64,000 nt of DNA from Mesonia ostreae (lineage in GTDB: Bacteria; Bacteroidota; Bacteroidia; Flavobacteriales; Flavobacteriaceae), in the NCBI RefSeq assembly GCF_031845265.1, contig NZ_JAVRBG010000005.1, positions 62,001-126,000 on the forward strand, given 5' to 3'. Made by a program: the position numbers and the translations under genes. The notes under the pieces are model-generated. The model saw only the letters and a program-made list of their open reading frames with translations. It did not search any database and was not told the DNA's origin. Below, one piece after another: positions 42,831-52,722 of the stretch. The stretch's first letter is position 1, and each line of letters begins with the position of its first letter.

Positions 42831-42851
42831 GATAACCTGCTTATTATGGAA

Positions 42852-42884
42852 AAGGCTGCCAGATAATTCTAGCAGCCTTTTTTT
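42852..42884 (+). terminator. terminator after rpoD
   Basis: An 8-bp stem AAGGCTGC/GCAGCCTT with a 12-nt loop and seven T. Confidence 0.92.
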
Positions 42885-42921
42885 GTTGATAACACCATAT
42901 ATACGCTATGATTGTCAAAAA

Positions 42922-43872
42922 TTAAAGTTTACTTACTTCGTCCAAACGCCTCATTTCTTCAGCGTTAAGTTGTATTTCCATAGCTTCGGTAAAACTTTCT
43001 AAATGTTTAGATTTTGTAGCACTCGCAATTGGTGCAGTGACCACATTTTGCTGCATAAGCCAACGCAGAGCAACAGCGGCATTATCTACTTGATGATTTT
43101 CAGATATTTCATCTAAAGCATCTAAGACTTGCAATCCAGTTCTATTCAAGTATTTTTGCACAAAATCCTTTCTGGAAGAACCTTCCATATCCTTTTCGCT
43201 GCGGTATTTTCCTGTAAGAAATCCGCTAGCGAGAGAAAAATACGGAGTAACTCCCAATTGATGTCTTTTACAAATGGGCTTTATTTTTTCTTCAAACTCC
43301 TTTCTAGACATCAAATTGTATTCGGGTTGAAAAACTTGATACTTAGGTAAATTGCTTCCGGTAGAAGCTTGTAAAGATTCGCTTAAGCGTTTGGAAGATA
43401 AGTTAGAAGCGCCTACAACATTCACTTTTCCTTGCTGAATAAGTTGTTGGTAAGCCTCCAAGGTTTCTTCTACTGGAGTTTCTTCATCATCCCAATGCGT
43501 GAAATACAAATCTATATGGTCTGTTTGCAATCTTTTTAAAGAATCCTCTACCCGCTCTAATATGTACTTTTTAGAAATATTTCTAGACCCTTTTCCCATA
43601 TCGGCACCTACCTTGGTGGCCAGAGTAATTTGATTTCTGTTTTTCCTATCTTTAAACCATTTTCCTATAATCCTTTCAGATTCTCCGCCTTCATTACCAT
43701 CTACCCACCGCGAATACACATCGGCAGTATCAATCATGGTAATGCCACGATCTAGCATTTCATCTAATATTTTAAAGGATTCTTTTTCGTTGAGCGTCCA
43801 TCCAAAAACATTCCCTCCAAAAATAATGGGGGATGATTTTAAAGAAGATGTTCCTAATTGTAAAGATTTCAT
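42922..43872 (-). CDS. aldo/keto reductase
   Basis: A 316-residue TIM-barrel NADPH-dependent oxidoreductase of the AKR superfamily (YajO/AKR11-like). Visible are TMIDTADVYSRWVDGNEGGESERIIGKW (Asp/Tyr of the tetrad), ATKVGADMGKGSRN (Lys), DLYFTHWDDEETPVEETLEAYQQLI (His in the HW position) and the C-terminal APIASATKSKHLE cofactor loop. It lies 3 bp after an SDR gene on the same strand, so both form an operon for carbonyl reduction. Confidence 0.92.
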   Translation of the reverse strand: MKSLQLGTSSLKSSPIIFGGNVFGWTLNEKESFKILDEMLDRGITMIDTADVYSRWVDGNEGGESERIIGKWFKDRKNRNQITLATKVGADMGKGSRNISKKYILERVEDSLKRLQTDHIDLYFTHWDDEETPVEETLEAYQQLIQQGKVNVVGASNLSSKRLSESLQASTGSNLPKYQVFQPEYNLMSRKEFEEKIKPICKRHQLGVTPYFSLASGFLTGKYRSEKDMEGSSRKDFVQKYLNRTGLQVLDALDEISENHQVDNAAVALRWLMQQNVVTAPIASATKSKHLESFTEAMEIQLNAEEMRRLDEVSKL

Positions 43873-43875
43873 AAC

Positions 43876-44604
43876 TTACTTTTTTGGAGGTTGTGAGGGT
43901 CTAATTTCCACTTTACTTGGTAAACTTCGTTTGTTCATTTTAAATAAATCTACCACTAGTTCTCCAATATCCTCTTTTTGAATCTTCCAAGACTCTTTAT
44001 TTTCATTTTGATCTGGATCGTTGCCATTAAAATGCGTAGAAACTGATCCTGGCATAATGGTAGAAACACTTATTCCATCCTCTCTCAAATCGAGCATCAT
44101 CGCCTGTGTAAATCCAGTTACTCCAAATTTACTAGCGTTGTAAGCCGCTCCTCCTGCAAAAAAGTTGGTACCTGCTAAACTAGAAATACTTATAAAATAT
44201 CCTTTAGATTTCTTTAAAGCTTCAATGCTCGCTTTCGCGGAATAAAAAACACCTGTAAGGTTGGTGTCAATAGTTTCACGCCAATCGTGATCTGTAAGTT
44301 CAGCTATATTTCCATAATGTCCAATTCCTGCATTTGCAATCACATAATCCAACTGTCCAAATTTTTCGATCGTATGCCGCACTGCTTCCTCTTGGTCTAT
44401 CAAATTTCTTACATCGGCTTTTATTCCCAAAGCTTTTCCACCTGTCTTTTTTTCTAAGTCTTCCGCAGCGGTTTCTGCATTGGTTAAAGATCTACTAGTA
44501 ATTGCCACATGCACTCCAGCTTTCATCAATGCTTCGGCAACACCAAAACCTATTCCTTTACTTCCGCCAGTAATTAGCGCTATTTTATTGTCTAATTTTT
44601 CCAT
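43876..44604 (-). CDS. short-chain dehydrogenase/reductase (FabG-like)
   Basis: A 242-residue classical SDR. TGGSKGIGFG is the NAD(P)-binding loop, NAGIGHYG the NNAG region, ISSLAGTNFFAGGAAYNASKFG carries the catalytic Ser and Y-x-x-x-K. It ends with a proline- and lysine-rich tail (EIRPSQPPKK). NADPH preference is likely from the Ser/Arg at the end of beta2 (TSRS). It heads the operon with the aldo/keto reductase. FabG itself is unlikely because of this context. Confidence 0.92.
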   Translation of the reverse strand: MEKLDNKIALITGGSKGIGFGVAEALMKAGVHVAITSRSLTNAETAAEDLEKKTGGKALGIKADVRNLIDQEEAVRHTIEKFGQLDYVIANAGIGHYGNIAELTDHDWRETIDTNLTGVFYSAKASIEALKKSKGYFISISSLAGTNFFAGGAAYNASKFGVTGFTQAMMLDLREDGISVSTIMPGSVSTHFNGNDPDQNENKESWKIQKEDIGELVVDLFKMNKRSLPSKVEIRPSQPPKK

Positions 44605-44764
44605 AGTTTTATTTTTTAGTGCTTAAATATAAGTAGAAACAAAAGGTTTCGTAAACTATTTCATAGGTTTTAGAACACTTTAACGCATAAAATAAACTCC
44701 TGTTAATCTTAACCTAAATAATCTATCTTTTTCTTTTTATGAATTTATATTTAAAAAAAATGAA

Positions 44765-45532
44765 ATGAAGAAAGAATACAAAATGATTGCTAAGGTTGGT
44801 ACATTCTCTAAAGGAGTAACCTACTTTTTAAGTGGAATATTGACCTTAATGGCGGCAATGCATTTGGGGGGATCTACCTCTGGAAAAAGTCAAGTGTTTG
44901 ATTTTATCAACAAACAGCCTTTTGGGAAAGTTTTATTAATTGCAATTGCATTAGGATTAATTTGTTATGCCTGCTGGAGATTTATACAATGTTTTATTAA
45001 TCCTGAAGAAATAAAAGACGATTGGAAAGGTAAAGCAAAACGTGTGGTTTTTTTCTTCGGTGGCATTATTTATTTAGGGATTGCATTTTTAGCAGCTAGA
45101 AATTTATGGAGCTCGTCTTCTAGTGGCGGCGGTGGTTTATCTAGTTTTTTAAGTCCGACGCTTATGAGCATTCTTTTCTTCATTATCGGAATTTTTTTAG
45201 TTCTTATTGCAGGATATTACATCAAGCAAGCTTATCAAAAAGAGTTTATGAAAAAGTTTAGTATAGATGATAGAAGTTGGCACAAAGCGGCTAAGAATGC
45301 GGGCTATTTCGGGTTTTATGCTCGCGCTTTTGTGATACTCATTTTAGCATATATTTTTATTAGAGCCGCCATGTATTCTGGAACCAATGAAGTGAAGGGA
45401 ACCAAAGAAGCATTTTTCTTTTTACAAGATTCGGCGTATGGAAGTATTTTAATGGGAGTTGCTGCAGCAGGATTAGCCGCTTACGGTTTATTTGTTATGC
45501 TATTGGCAAGATATAGAAGGTTTGATGGTTAA
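44765..45532 (+). CDS. DUF1206-family membrane protein
   Basis: A 255-residue protein with six hydrophobic segments arranged as three repeated two-helix units, each starting with a Gly/Tyr-rich motif (KVGTFSKGVTYFLSGILTLMA; KRVVFFFGGIIYLGIAFLAARN; NAGYFGFYARAFVILILAYIFIRAA). That triple repeat is the hallmark of DUF1206. Function unknown. It is transcribed alone, upstream of a penicillin-binding protein. Confidence 0.88.
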   Translation: MKKEYKMIAKVGTFSKGVTYFLSGILTLMAAMHLGGSTSGKSQVFDFINKQPFGKVLLIAIALGLICYACWRFIQCFINPEEIKDDWKGKAKRVVFFFGGIIYLGIAFLAARNLWSSSSSGGGGLSSFLSPTLMSILFFIIGIFLVLIAGYYIKQAYQKEFMKKFSIDDRSWHKAAKNAGYFGFYARAFVILILAYIFIRAAMYSGTNEVKGTKEAFFFLQDSAYGSILMGVAAAGLAAYGLFVMLLARYRRFDG

Positions 45533-45661
45533 AATACTTTTATTTCATTTACAAAACCATTCATACGCGTGATTAGAGTTGAAAACGTTATAAATAAATT
45601 AAAATCAGCGCTTCTCGCCCAACTTATTCGTTAATTTGTGCTCTTTATTTTTATATAATTT

Positions 45662-47980
45662 ATGAGTTACAGGGCCTTTTTAAACAAAAAGTGGGTGAAG
45701 TGGACGCTTTATACAGCTTCTACTCTATTGCTTCTACTATTTCTTTTTTATGGTAGTATTTATTTTGGGATGTGGGGAAAAGTCCCAAATAAAAAGCAGT
45801 TGGCTAGTCTTAAACAAAGTCAGGCGACTCAAGTATTGGACAAAAATGCCGATTTGATAGGTAAATTTTATATTTACGATAGACAATCTATTAAATTTGA
45901 AGGATTTCCGCAGCACCTTATCGACGCTTTAATCGCTACGGAAGATTCCAGATTTTATGAACATGATGGAGTAGATAATAAAAGTTTGCTACGTGTATTT
46001 TTTAAGACCATTTTAATGTCTGACGAATCTTCTGGTGGCGGAAGTACCATAACCCTTCAATTGGCTAAAAATCTTTACGGAAGAGAGGATTACGGCTATT
46101 TAAGTATCGTTGTAAATAAAGTACGTGAAAGTATTGTAGCAGAGCGTATTGAAGACATTTATTCTAAGCAAGATATTCTAACCCTTTACTTAAACACAGT
46201 TCCGTTTCCAGACAACACCTATGGTATTGAAAGTGCCTCTCAGAAATTCTTTAATTCAACTACACAGAAGCTAAGTTTAGCACAATCGGCTACCCTAATC
46301 GGTTCTTTAAAAGCGAATCATAGTTACAATCCTAGGCTTTTTGCAGAGCGTTCTCAATTGCGACGCGATGTGGTGATTAATCAGATGTTAAAGTATGATT
46401 ATATTAATTTGAAGCAGGCCAATAAAGCGAAGCAAAATAAAATTGAGTTAGATTATCAGTATTACGCTCCCAATCAAGGTCTAGCACCTTATTTTAGAGC
46501 GCATATCAAAAAACAATTGGATACTTTACTTCAGCAAGAGAAATTTAAAAAACCAAACGGAGAAGTTTACGACATCTACCGAGACGGATTAAAAGTCTAC
46601 ACTACCTTAGACAATACGCTGCAAAAATATGCAGAAGAGGCCATGCGAGAGCATATGACTAACTTGCAGAAACAATTTGAAAAAGCTTACGGAGAAAATG
46701 CACCTTGGTTAAAAAACAAAAAAACATTTCTTGCGGCAAAACAACGTTTAAAGATTTATAAAAAATATGTGTCTCAAGGTCTTTCCGCGGAAGCGATAGA
46801 AGATTCTTTAAACCAAAAAAAAGAAACCGAATTGTTCTCTTGGGATGCAACCGAAGTGAAATCTATGTCCGTATTGGATAGCTTAGAATACTACTCTAAA
46901 TTTTTGAATGCAGGAATGGTGTCTTTAGAACCGTCTAGCGGAGCAGTTTTAGCCTACGTAGGCGGAATTGATTATAGATACTTTCAATATGATCACGTAT
47001 CGCAGAGTAAACGTCAGGTAGGTTCTACCTTTAAACCTTTCGTGTACACGGCAGCTTTAGAAAGTGGAATGGATCCTTGTACCTATTTTCCATTAGAAGC
47101 AGTCACCTACACCGATGTGGATAATTGGAGGCCCACCAATGCTTCTAAAATAGAAGATAGTGAGAATGTTAATTTTTCCTTAGAGAAAGCTCTAAGCAAC
47201 TCTGTAAATACCATTGCGGTAAAAGTGCTTTATGAAACGGGTGTAAATAGCGTGGTAGAGCAAGCGCACGCTATGGGAATTGAGAGTGATATTCCAAGGG
47301 TACCATCTATAGCTTTAGGATCTTCCAACGTAAAACTGATAGAAATGGCTACAGCATACACCAGTTATGTGAATCACAGTGTTCCCTCCTCTCCTATTTT
47401 TATATCCAAAATAGAAGATAAAGATGGCAATGTAGTGGCTTCATTTGAAGATTTGCATCCTTCCTTAAAAAATGATAGACAAAAAGCTTTTAGCGACGAC
47501 ACAAGACAAGTAATGTTAGAGTTTATGAAGGCTACCGTAAATGAAGGGACAGCAACGCGATTACGCTCTACCTATGGCTTATCTAATGAGATTGCAGGAA
47601 AAACGGGAACTACACAAGATAATAAAGATGGCTGGTTTGTTGGCATTACGCCAAATCTAGTGACACTAACTTGGGTAGGAAACGACAATCAACAAATTGG
47701 TTTTAGCAGTACTGCAATAGGACAAGGCGCCAACTCAGCTCTCCCTATTTTTGCAAAATACTATCAAAAAATTAGCGCAGACGATGACTATAAAGATATT
47801 GCAAATGCACATTTTGAAAAAGCTTCTTCTGAAGTTTTATCATCTTTAGATTGTGAGGTCATTAAAAAAGACGGCTTTTTTAAACGTCTCTTTGGCAGCA
47901 ATAAAACGGAAAAGAAATTCGATAAAAAAGAAAAGAAAAAGAAGAAAGGGATTTTTGGTTGGTTAAAAAAAGATAAATAA
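45662..47980 (+). CDS. class A penicillin-binding protein (transglycosylase/transpeptidase)
   Basis: A 772-residue bifunctional peptidoglycan synthase with one N-terminal membrane segment. The GT51 domain has ATEDSRFYEHDG (catalytic Glu94) and GGGSTITLQLAKNLYGRE. The transpeptidase domain has S455-TFK, S514-VN and K647-TGT. The C-terminal 30 residues are Lys-rich (DKKEKKKKKGIFGWLKKDK), likely a cytoplasm-excluded basic tail that touches polyanionic wall or membrane. It is of the PBP1A (mrcA) type; the monofunctional or PBP1C class is excluded by the two complete domains and the absence of the 1C C-terminal domain. Confidence 0.94.
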   Translation: MSYRAFLNKKWVKWTLYTASTLLLLLFLFYGSIYFGMWGKVPNKKQLASLKQSQATQVLDKNADLIGKFYIYDRQSIKFEGFPQHLIDALIATEDSRFYEHDGVDNKSLLRVFFKTILMSDESSGGGSTITLQLAKNLYGREDYGYLSIVVNKVRESIVAERIEDIYSKQDILTLYLNTVPFPDNTYGIESASQKFFNSTTQKLSLAQSATLIGSLKANHSYNPRLFAERSQLRRDVVINQMLKYDYINLKQANKAKQNKIELDYQYYAPNQGLAPYFRAHIKKQLDTLLQQEKFKKPNGEVYDIYRDGLKVYTTLDNTLQKYAEEAMREHMTNLQKQFEKAYGENAPWLKNKKTFLAAKQRLKIYKKYVSQGLSAEAIEDSLNQKKETELFSWDATEVKSMSVLDSLEYYSKFLNAGMVSLEPSSGAVLAYVGGIDYRYFQYDHVSQSKRQVGSTFKPFVYTAALESGMDPCTYFPLEAVTYTDVDNWRPTNASKIEDSENVNFSLEKALSNSVNTIAVKVLYETGVNSVVEQAHAMGIESDIPRVPSIALGSSNVKLIEMATAYTSYVNHSVPSSPIFISKIEDKDGNVVASFEDLHPSLKNDRQKAFSDDTRQVMLEFMKATVNEGTATRLRSTYGLSNEIAGKTGTTQDNKDGWFVGITPNLVTLTWVGNDNQQIGFSSTAIGQGANSALPIFAKYYQKISADDDYKDIANAHFEKASSEVLSSLDCEVIKKDGFFKRLFGSNKTEKKFDKKEKKKKKGIFGWLKKDK

Positions 47981-47988
47981 TCCTACAC

Positions 47989-48942
47989 CTAAATTTGTGA
48001 GGAAGGGTCATCTATAAATTCATCTAAATTACCGTTTTTATTACTGTTTTCGCTAGATTGCTTTTTACTAGTTTTCTTTTCCTCCAAGCTAACGTGTAAA
48101 ATATTAGAAGATTTTAGATCTCCTTCGTTGGCAATAAACATATCTCCATTGGTATTGAAACTAAGTCCTTCAGGTTGCAAAAATATTTCGGGATCGAGTA
48201 CCAAAAGCTCTTGTGCCTCCCAGTTTTTATTCAGAATTAAGATTTTAGGAATAGCTCCATCGAGTAAATAGATATCTTTGGTTTTGGGATGAATAGCAAT
48301 TTCTGAAGTTCTAAACAGCTTTTCATCCTTATCTTCCTCAAAATTATCAAAAATAGGATTATCATACGTTAGTTTATAAATAGGTTCTTTTCCAACTTGT
48401 TTCGTTTTTAAATCGAATGCATAAATAGATTTAAAATTACCACGATGATCTGGGTTATCTTTGCAAGCCAATAACAATCTATTCTTGGTTTTATCCAAAC
48501 ATAAACCTTCTACATTGTGATCCTCTGTCAAAAAATTTTCATAAATGATCACTTCAAAATCTTCTTGTTTAAAATTTCTAATTTCAAAAAGTTTACCTGC
48601 ACTATTCACAACATAAGCACTTTCACTAACGATAGCAATGCCTTCGTAATCATCCTGTTCTCCAAAATTGATTTCTCTTTCTACCCCTTCATTTTCTAAA
48701 TTGTAGAGAAAGATAATTCCCTCTTCATCTTGCACGCAAGCAATAATATTATCATTAACGTGAGAAATTCCCGAAACTTCTTCTAATGCACGCGGTAAAG
48801 GCCATTTCTTATTAACCACCACTTGTGAAGGATTGTCATAATCTAATACATACTTATCTTTAAAGTTAAAATACATAAAGGTGACAAACGCCATGATGAT
48901 TAAAGTAATATAAAATGGCGGACTTTTAAAATACGAGGTCAT
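47989..48942 (-). CDS. SdiA-regulated-domain beta-propeller protein
   Basis: A 317-residue membrane-anchored protein with one N-terminal transmembrane helix (YITLIIMAFVTFMYF). Its body matches the SdiA-regulated (YjiK-like) family: LPRALEEVSGISHVNDNIIACVQDEEGIIFLYNL, NVEGLCLDKTKNRLLLACKD, and IFLQPEGLSFNTNGDMFIANEG. Members adopt propeller folds with possible Ca-binding or phytase-like features. The last 40 residues are Ser/Asn/Lys-rich. Its ATG overlaps the stop of the FUSC-family gene by four bases, indicating joint translation. Confidence 0.88.
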   Translation of the reverse strand: MTSYFKSPPFYITLIIMAFVTFMYFNFKDKYVLDYDNPSQVVVNKKWPLPRALEEVSGISHVNDNIIACVQDEEGIIFLYNLENEGVEREINFGEQDDYEGIAIVSESAYVVNSAGKLFEIRNFKQEDFEVIIYENFLTEDHNVEGLCLDKTKNRLLLACKDNPDHRGNFKSIYAFDLKTKQVGKEPIYKLTYDNPIFDNFEEDKDEKLFRTSEIAIHPKTKDIYLLDGAIPKILILNKNWEAQELLVLDPEIFLQPEGLSFNTNGDMFIANEGDLKSSNILHVSLEEKKTSKKQSSENSNKNGNLDEFIDDPSSQI

Positions 48943-51167
48943 ACTTTTCTACTTTTGGCTACATTTTTTAAATTTAAGGAAATCTCATAAAGCCATTTTA
49001 ATTGCTCTGAAATAAGTTGCACTTCTTTGCGATGCGCCTGCAATTTCTCTTGTTGCTCTGGATTTTCCTTTTGTAAATATTGCAAATTTAATCGAATCGT
49101 TTCATTTTCTAAAAAAGTAGAAGCTCTTTTTAGATCTTCTTTAGAAACTGGATGCATCTCTACATTTTTCTTTTCTATCTTGTATATACATTTATATAGA
49201 TTTGCTTCAATATGTTCCATATACGTACCAAACGCATTGGATGCTTGCGTGGTTGTGTTATTTCTAATAAAAGTTCCTAAACTAGCTAAGGAGGATAAAA
49301 ACGTATAGTTAAGTGCATTATACTCGTACAGTCTTCTATATGATTTTCGTTTAGATTTTGGCTCTTGTGCCATACGTTGAAAGGTTTCACTTAAATTCCC
49401 CATAGCGATAAAAGCCTTTTTTCTAGCTACTTTATAACTGTTAGGTAAATTTCCTTTTTTCTGATAAAAACGATCTATCTCTTTTAGGTAATTGATATTT
49501 GCTTGTAAAGCGTCTACCACATTATTCTTATAAAATGAAGACTCCCAAGAAGGCCAAAGAATAAAATTACCAAAAAAAGCCAAGCCAGAACCTATTATGG
49601 TATCAATTACGCGGTATTGAATTACATCTAAAATATTTGGCTGCATGAGCGCATAAATAAAAACGACGTTCAGCGTGATAAAAGCAGCGGCGCCCACATA
49701 GTTTTTTTGAATCATGGAGAAGGCAAGAATCAAACATACAATTCCTAAAATCATAAACACCAATTGGCTTTGTACAAACAAAACGATGATAAAAGCCACC
49801 GCCCCACCAATAAAAGTCCCCAAAATTCTTTTTTTAGATCTTTCTTTAGTTAGGCCGTAACTAGGTCTAAGAATTACAATTAAGGTAAGTAAAATCCAAT
49901 AGGCGTTTTGTACTTGAAAATAATGGCCTATAAAAACGCCAATTACCATAAGGAAAGCCAGCCTTAACGCATGTCTAAAAGTGGGTGAACTTAAGCTAAG
50001 CTGTTGTGTTAGGTTTCTAAAACTATAGTCTATAGGCGTTAAAAACTGCTGAATCTCTTCTTTAGACTGAATTTTAAGCTTATTTCTTTTATTGATATTC
50101 TTTAAAACACGTTCTATAGAATTGATTTTTTCAATTTGCTTCAATTCAAAATCAAAAATATTTTGTAAGAATAAAAACTGAGGCTCATCCAATACCGCCG
50201 ACTTCTCCTCCATCAATAAAGCTTCAATTTCTTTGAAAGATTTAGACATATTAAGGGAAGAACTCACTTTAGTGTTGTCTATAAATACTTCAGAAATATG
50301 AAACATCTGTTTGCTCATTTCAAAAATAAGCTCTTGGTATTTAGCAATAATTGAAGGCTCCTTCTCACCTATTTCGTCAATATATTTATAGTTGATAGGA
50401 TGCGCCATAATAAGCTCTAAGAGATCTACCAAATCAATAAAAATAAGTAGCTTTCTACGGGAAGAATTAGAAACTCCAGATGCTTTTCTAGAGCTCAATA
50501 AGGCCTCCCTTAAATCTTCGTGCTTCTCATTCATACTTACTTGCAGCTTTAACTGTTGGTCTTGTAGAAGTTCACGATTGTTTTCTTTAAAAAGTAATTT
50601 TCCTCTTAAAATTAAAAAGTCTCCCGTAAGCTGAGCGGTTTCTCCTAGAAGTAATTCTGTATGTTTATTGGGTCTCAAGTAAAGAAATAGTGAACTTAAA
50701 AGAATATACCATAAACTTCCCAAAGCAATATAAACCGTGTGTAACCAAATCGCTATATCACCAAAATTTGCATAAGATAAAACGATAGCAATTAATCCTG
50801 TAAAAATAACCAAAGAAGCTCTAAAACCATATACAGCGAGCAACGAAATCGTAAATACGAAGACAAAAACAACGATAAGATTGAGCCAGAAGATTTCTTG
50901 AGAATAACCTCCTAGTAGAGTTCCTAATACCCCCAAAACTATAGCAGAAAGCATTCCTAATAGTCGGTGTTTTAAATTTCCAGGAACATCACTGGGAGCC
51001 ACCATTAAAACTCCCAACGTCATAGCGATTCCAATATCTAAAATATCGAATATGTTGGTGATATACAGCGGAAGTACCATCGCCAATGCCAATACATAGC
51101 CTTTGGCAAAATCTAAGCCTGTTATATACCTAAGCGTATTCTTTTTTATGTTCTCTAGATTATTCAA
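48939..51167 (-). CDS. FUSC/YccS-family inner membrane transporter
   Basis: A 742-residue protein with two blocks of about five to six membrane segments (residues 20-165 and 395-535), each followed by a cytoplasmic helical domain. The duplicated layout and the segment FRHALRLAFLMVIGVFIGHYFQVQNAYWILLTLIVILRPSYG match the YccS/YhfK family of FUSC proteins, relatives of aromatic-acid efflux pump AaeB. The substrate is unknown. It is divergent from an MscS-type gene and is followed by the SdiA-regulated protein. Confidence 0.92.
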   Translation of the reverse strand: MNNLENIKKNTLRYITGLDFAKGYVLALAMVLPLYITNIFDILDIGIAMTLGVLMVAPSDVPGNLKHRLLGMLSAIVLGVLGTLLGGYSQEIFWLNLIVVFVFVFTISLLAVYGFRASLVIFTGLIAIVLSYANFGDIAIWLHTVYIALGSLWYILLSSLFLYLRPNKHTELLLGETAQLTGDFLILRGKLLFKENNRELLQDQQLKLQVSMNEKHEDLREALLSSRKASGVSNSSRRKLLIFIDLVDLLELIMAHPINYKYIDEIGEKEPSIIAKYQELIFEMSKQMFHISEVFIDNTKVSSSLNMSKSFKEIEALLMEEKSAVLDEPQFLFLQNIFDFELKQIEKINSIERVLKNINKRNKLKIQSKEEIQQFLTPIDYSFRNLTQQLSLSSPTFRHALRLAFLMVIGVFIGHYFQVQNAYWILLTLIVILRPSYGLTKERSKKRILGTFIGGAVAFIIVLFVQSQLVFMILGIVCLILAFSMIQKNYVGAAAFITLNVVFIYALMQPNILDVIQYRVIDTIIGSGLAFFGNFILWPSWESSFYKNNVVDALQANINYLKEIDRFYQKKGNLPNSYKVARKKAFIAMGNLSETFQRMAQEPKSKRKSYRRLYEYNALNYTFLSSLASLGTFIRNNTTTQASNAFGTYMEHIEANLYKCIYKIEKKNVEMHPVSKEDLKRASTFLENETIRLNLQYLQKENPEQQEKLQAHRKEVQLISEQLKWLYEISLNLKNVAKSRKV

Positions 51168-51289
51168 TTGCTAGCTTAAATTTGAGACAAAGATAATTTT
51201 TCTACAAAGTTTATGAGCAGCTTTAAGAATAGTTTTGGGATTTAGAATCAAAAAGACAATTTAGATTTTGTTTAAGCAACGAATCCCTG

Positions 51290-51297
51290 TACTTTTG
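51290..51297 (+). promoter_or_regulatory. promoter with -33 TTTG and -7 TACTTTTG for the MscS-type gene
   Basis: TTTG at 51267-51270 and TACTTTTG at 51290-51297 are 19 bp apart; ATG follows 15 bp after the box. Confidence 0.7.
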
Positions 51298-51312
51298 CAG
51301 AAAACCTAAGGG

Positions 51313-52626
51313 ATGAGCACCACCAAAATTACACATAGTTTTTATCGTCTTTTTAAAGATTGGGGATGGCAGAATAACCTGGCTGTATACGGGAATCTCA
51401 TCGCTAATTTTATAATTCTTATCCTCTTGGTTTATATCTTTGATTTTATTCTTAGAAATACGCTAAGAGAGTTTATAAAACGACTTACAGAGAAAACAAA
51501 AACCGAGTTTGATGATCTTCTATTTAAAAATAAAGGGATTTATCACTTTTCACATTTACTAACTTTATTTTTGGTGAGGTGGCTAACTCCTTTGGCCTTA
51601 GTAGATTTTAAAGGCTATAGCAATGATGCAGAAAACCTGATAGATGTTCTTAGCATTATCGTCATTATTCTATTCATTAGAAGTATTATTCGCACGTGCA
51701 GAGATTTTATTAGAACCCTAGATGGTTTTAAAGATAAGCCTATAGATAGCTACGTACAAGTATTTACAATCTTCACATGGTTTTTTGGCTTTATGATTAT
51801 TTTCTCGCTACTTACCGGTAAAGATGTGTGGACCTTTTTAACCGCTTTAGGAGCACTTTCCGCAGTAATTTTGTTGATTTTTAAGGATACTATACTGGGT
51901 TTTGTTGCTAGCATACAAGTTTCTGTAAACGATATGGTGCGCATTGGAGATTGGATTACGATGGAAAAATATGCAGCCGATGGGGATGTTTACGAGATTA
52001 ATCTAGCCTCTGTAAAAGTTAGAAATTTTGATAATACCATCACTACCATTCCTACCTATTATTTAATTTCTGATTCCTTTAAAAACTGGCGAGGAATGAG
52101 TGCTTCTGGAGGTCGAAGAATTAAAAGAGCTATCTTGATTAAATCCTCCAGTATTCATTTTTTATCAGATACGGAATTCGAAGAACTTAAGAATGTTCAA
52201 TTGATTAAAGAGTATTTAAATACCCGTCAAGCGGAAATAGATACGTATAACCAAAAAAATCAAGTGGATAAATCTACTTTGCTTAACGGAAGAAATCAAA
52301 CTAATTTTGGCGTTTTTAGAAAATATATAGATGCTTACTTAAATCAACATTTGGCAATAAATAAAGAAATGATGATTATGACGCGTCAATTAGAGCCTAC
52401 CTCTAAAGGAATTCCTTTAGAAATATATGCATTTTCGAAAGATAAAGTTTGGAAAAATTACGAACACATTATCGCCGATATTTTTGATCACGTTCTTGCT
52501 GCGGTTCCTTATTTTAATTTAGAAATTTTCGAAATTCCTTCAGGAGATAACTTTAATGTCTCTGTAGAAAATAGAGATATAAAGCTGAATGATACAGATA
52601 ATACAAGTTCAAAAGCTAAGAATTAG
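51313..52626 (+). CDS. MscS-family mechanosensitive channel (YbdG-like)
   Basis: A 437-residue membrane protein with about five hydrophobic segments. The pore-lining helix reads TALGALSAVILLIFKDTILGFVASIQVSVNDMVRIGDWI, followed by the MscS beta-domain (NLASVKVRNFDNTITTIPTYYLISDSFKNWRGMS). The length and the insert in the C-terminal domain (DTYNQKNQVDKSTLLNGRNQTNFGVFR) fit the YbdG subgroup, which gives a low-level osmotic-downshock channel in E. coli. Confidence 0.92.
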   Translation: MSTTKITHSFYRLFKDWGWQNNLAVYGNLIANFIILILLVYIFDFILRNTLREFIKRLTEKTKTEFDDLLFKNKGIYHFSHLLTLFLVRWLTPLALVDFKGYSNDAENLIDVLSIIVIILFIRSIIRTCRDFIRTLDGFKDKPIDSYVQVFTIFTWFFGFMIIFSLLTGKDVWTFLTALGALSAVILLIFKDTILGFVASIQVSVNDMVRIGDWITMEKYAADGDVYEINLASVKVRNFDNTITTIPTYYLISDSFKNWRGMSASGGRRIKRAILIKSSSIHFLSDTEFEELKNVQLIKEYLNTRQAEIDTYNQKNQVDKSTLLNGRNQTNFGVFRKYIDAYLNQHLAINKEMMIMTRQLEPTSKGIPLEIYAFSKDKVWKNYEHIIADIFDHVLAAVPYFNLEIFEIPSGDNFNVSVENRDIKLNDTDNTSSKAKN

Positions 52627-52697
52627 GCATTTCTCATACTTTGAAAATATTAACTATATCTTACAGGAATAGACTTGTACACCGTGTGGAAAGCACT

Positions 52698-52705
52698 TAA
52701 ATTTG
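52698..52705 (+). promoter_or_regulatory. promoter with -33 TTG and -7 TAAATTTG for the VTT-domain gene
   Basis: TTG at 52675-52677 and TAAATTTG at 52698-52705 are 20 bp apart. The in-frame TTG at 52675 is therefore a promoter element, not a start. Confidence 0.7.
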
Positions 52706-52722
52706 CAACTTTTAATACTAGG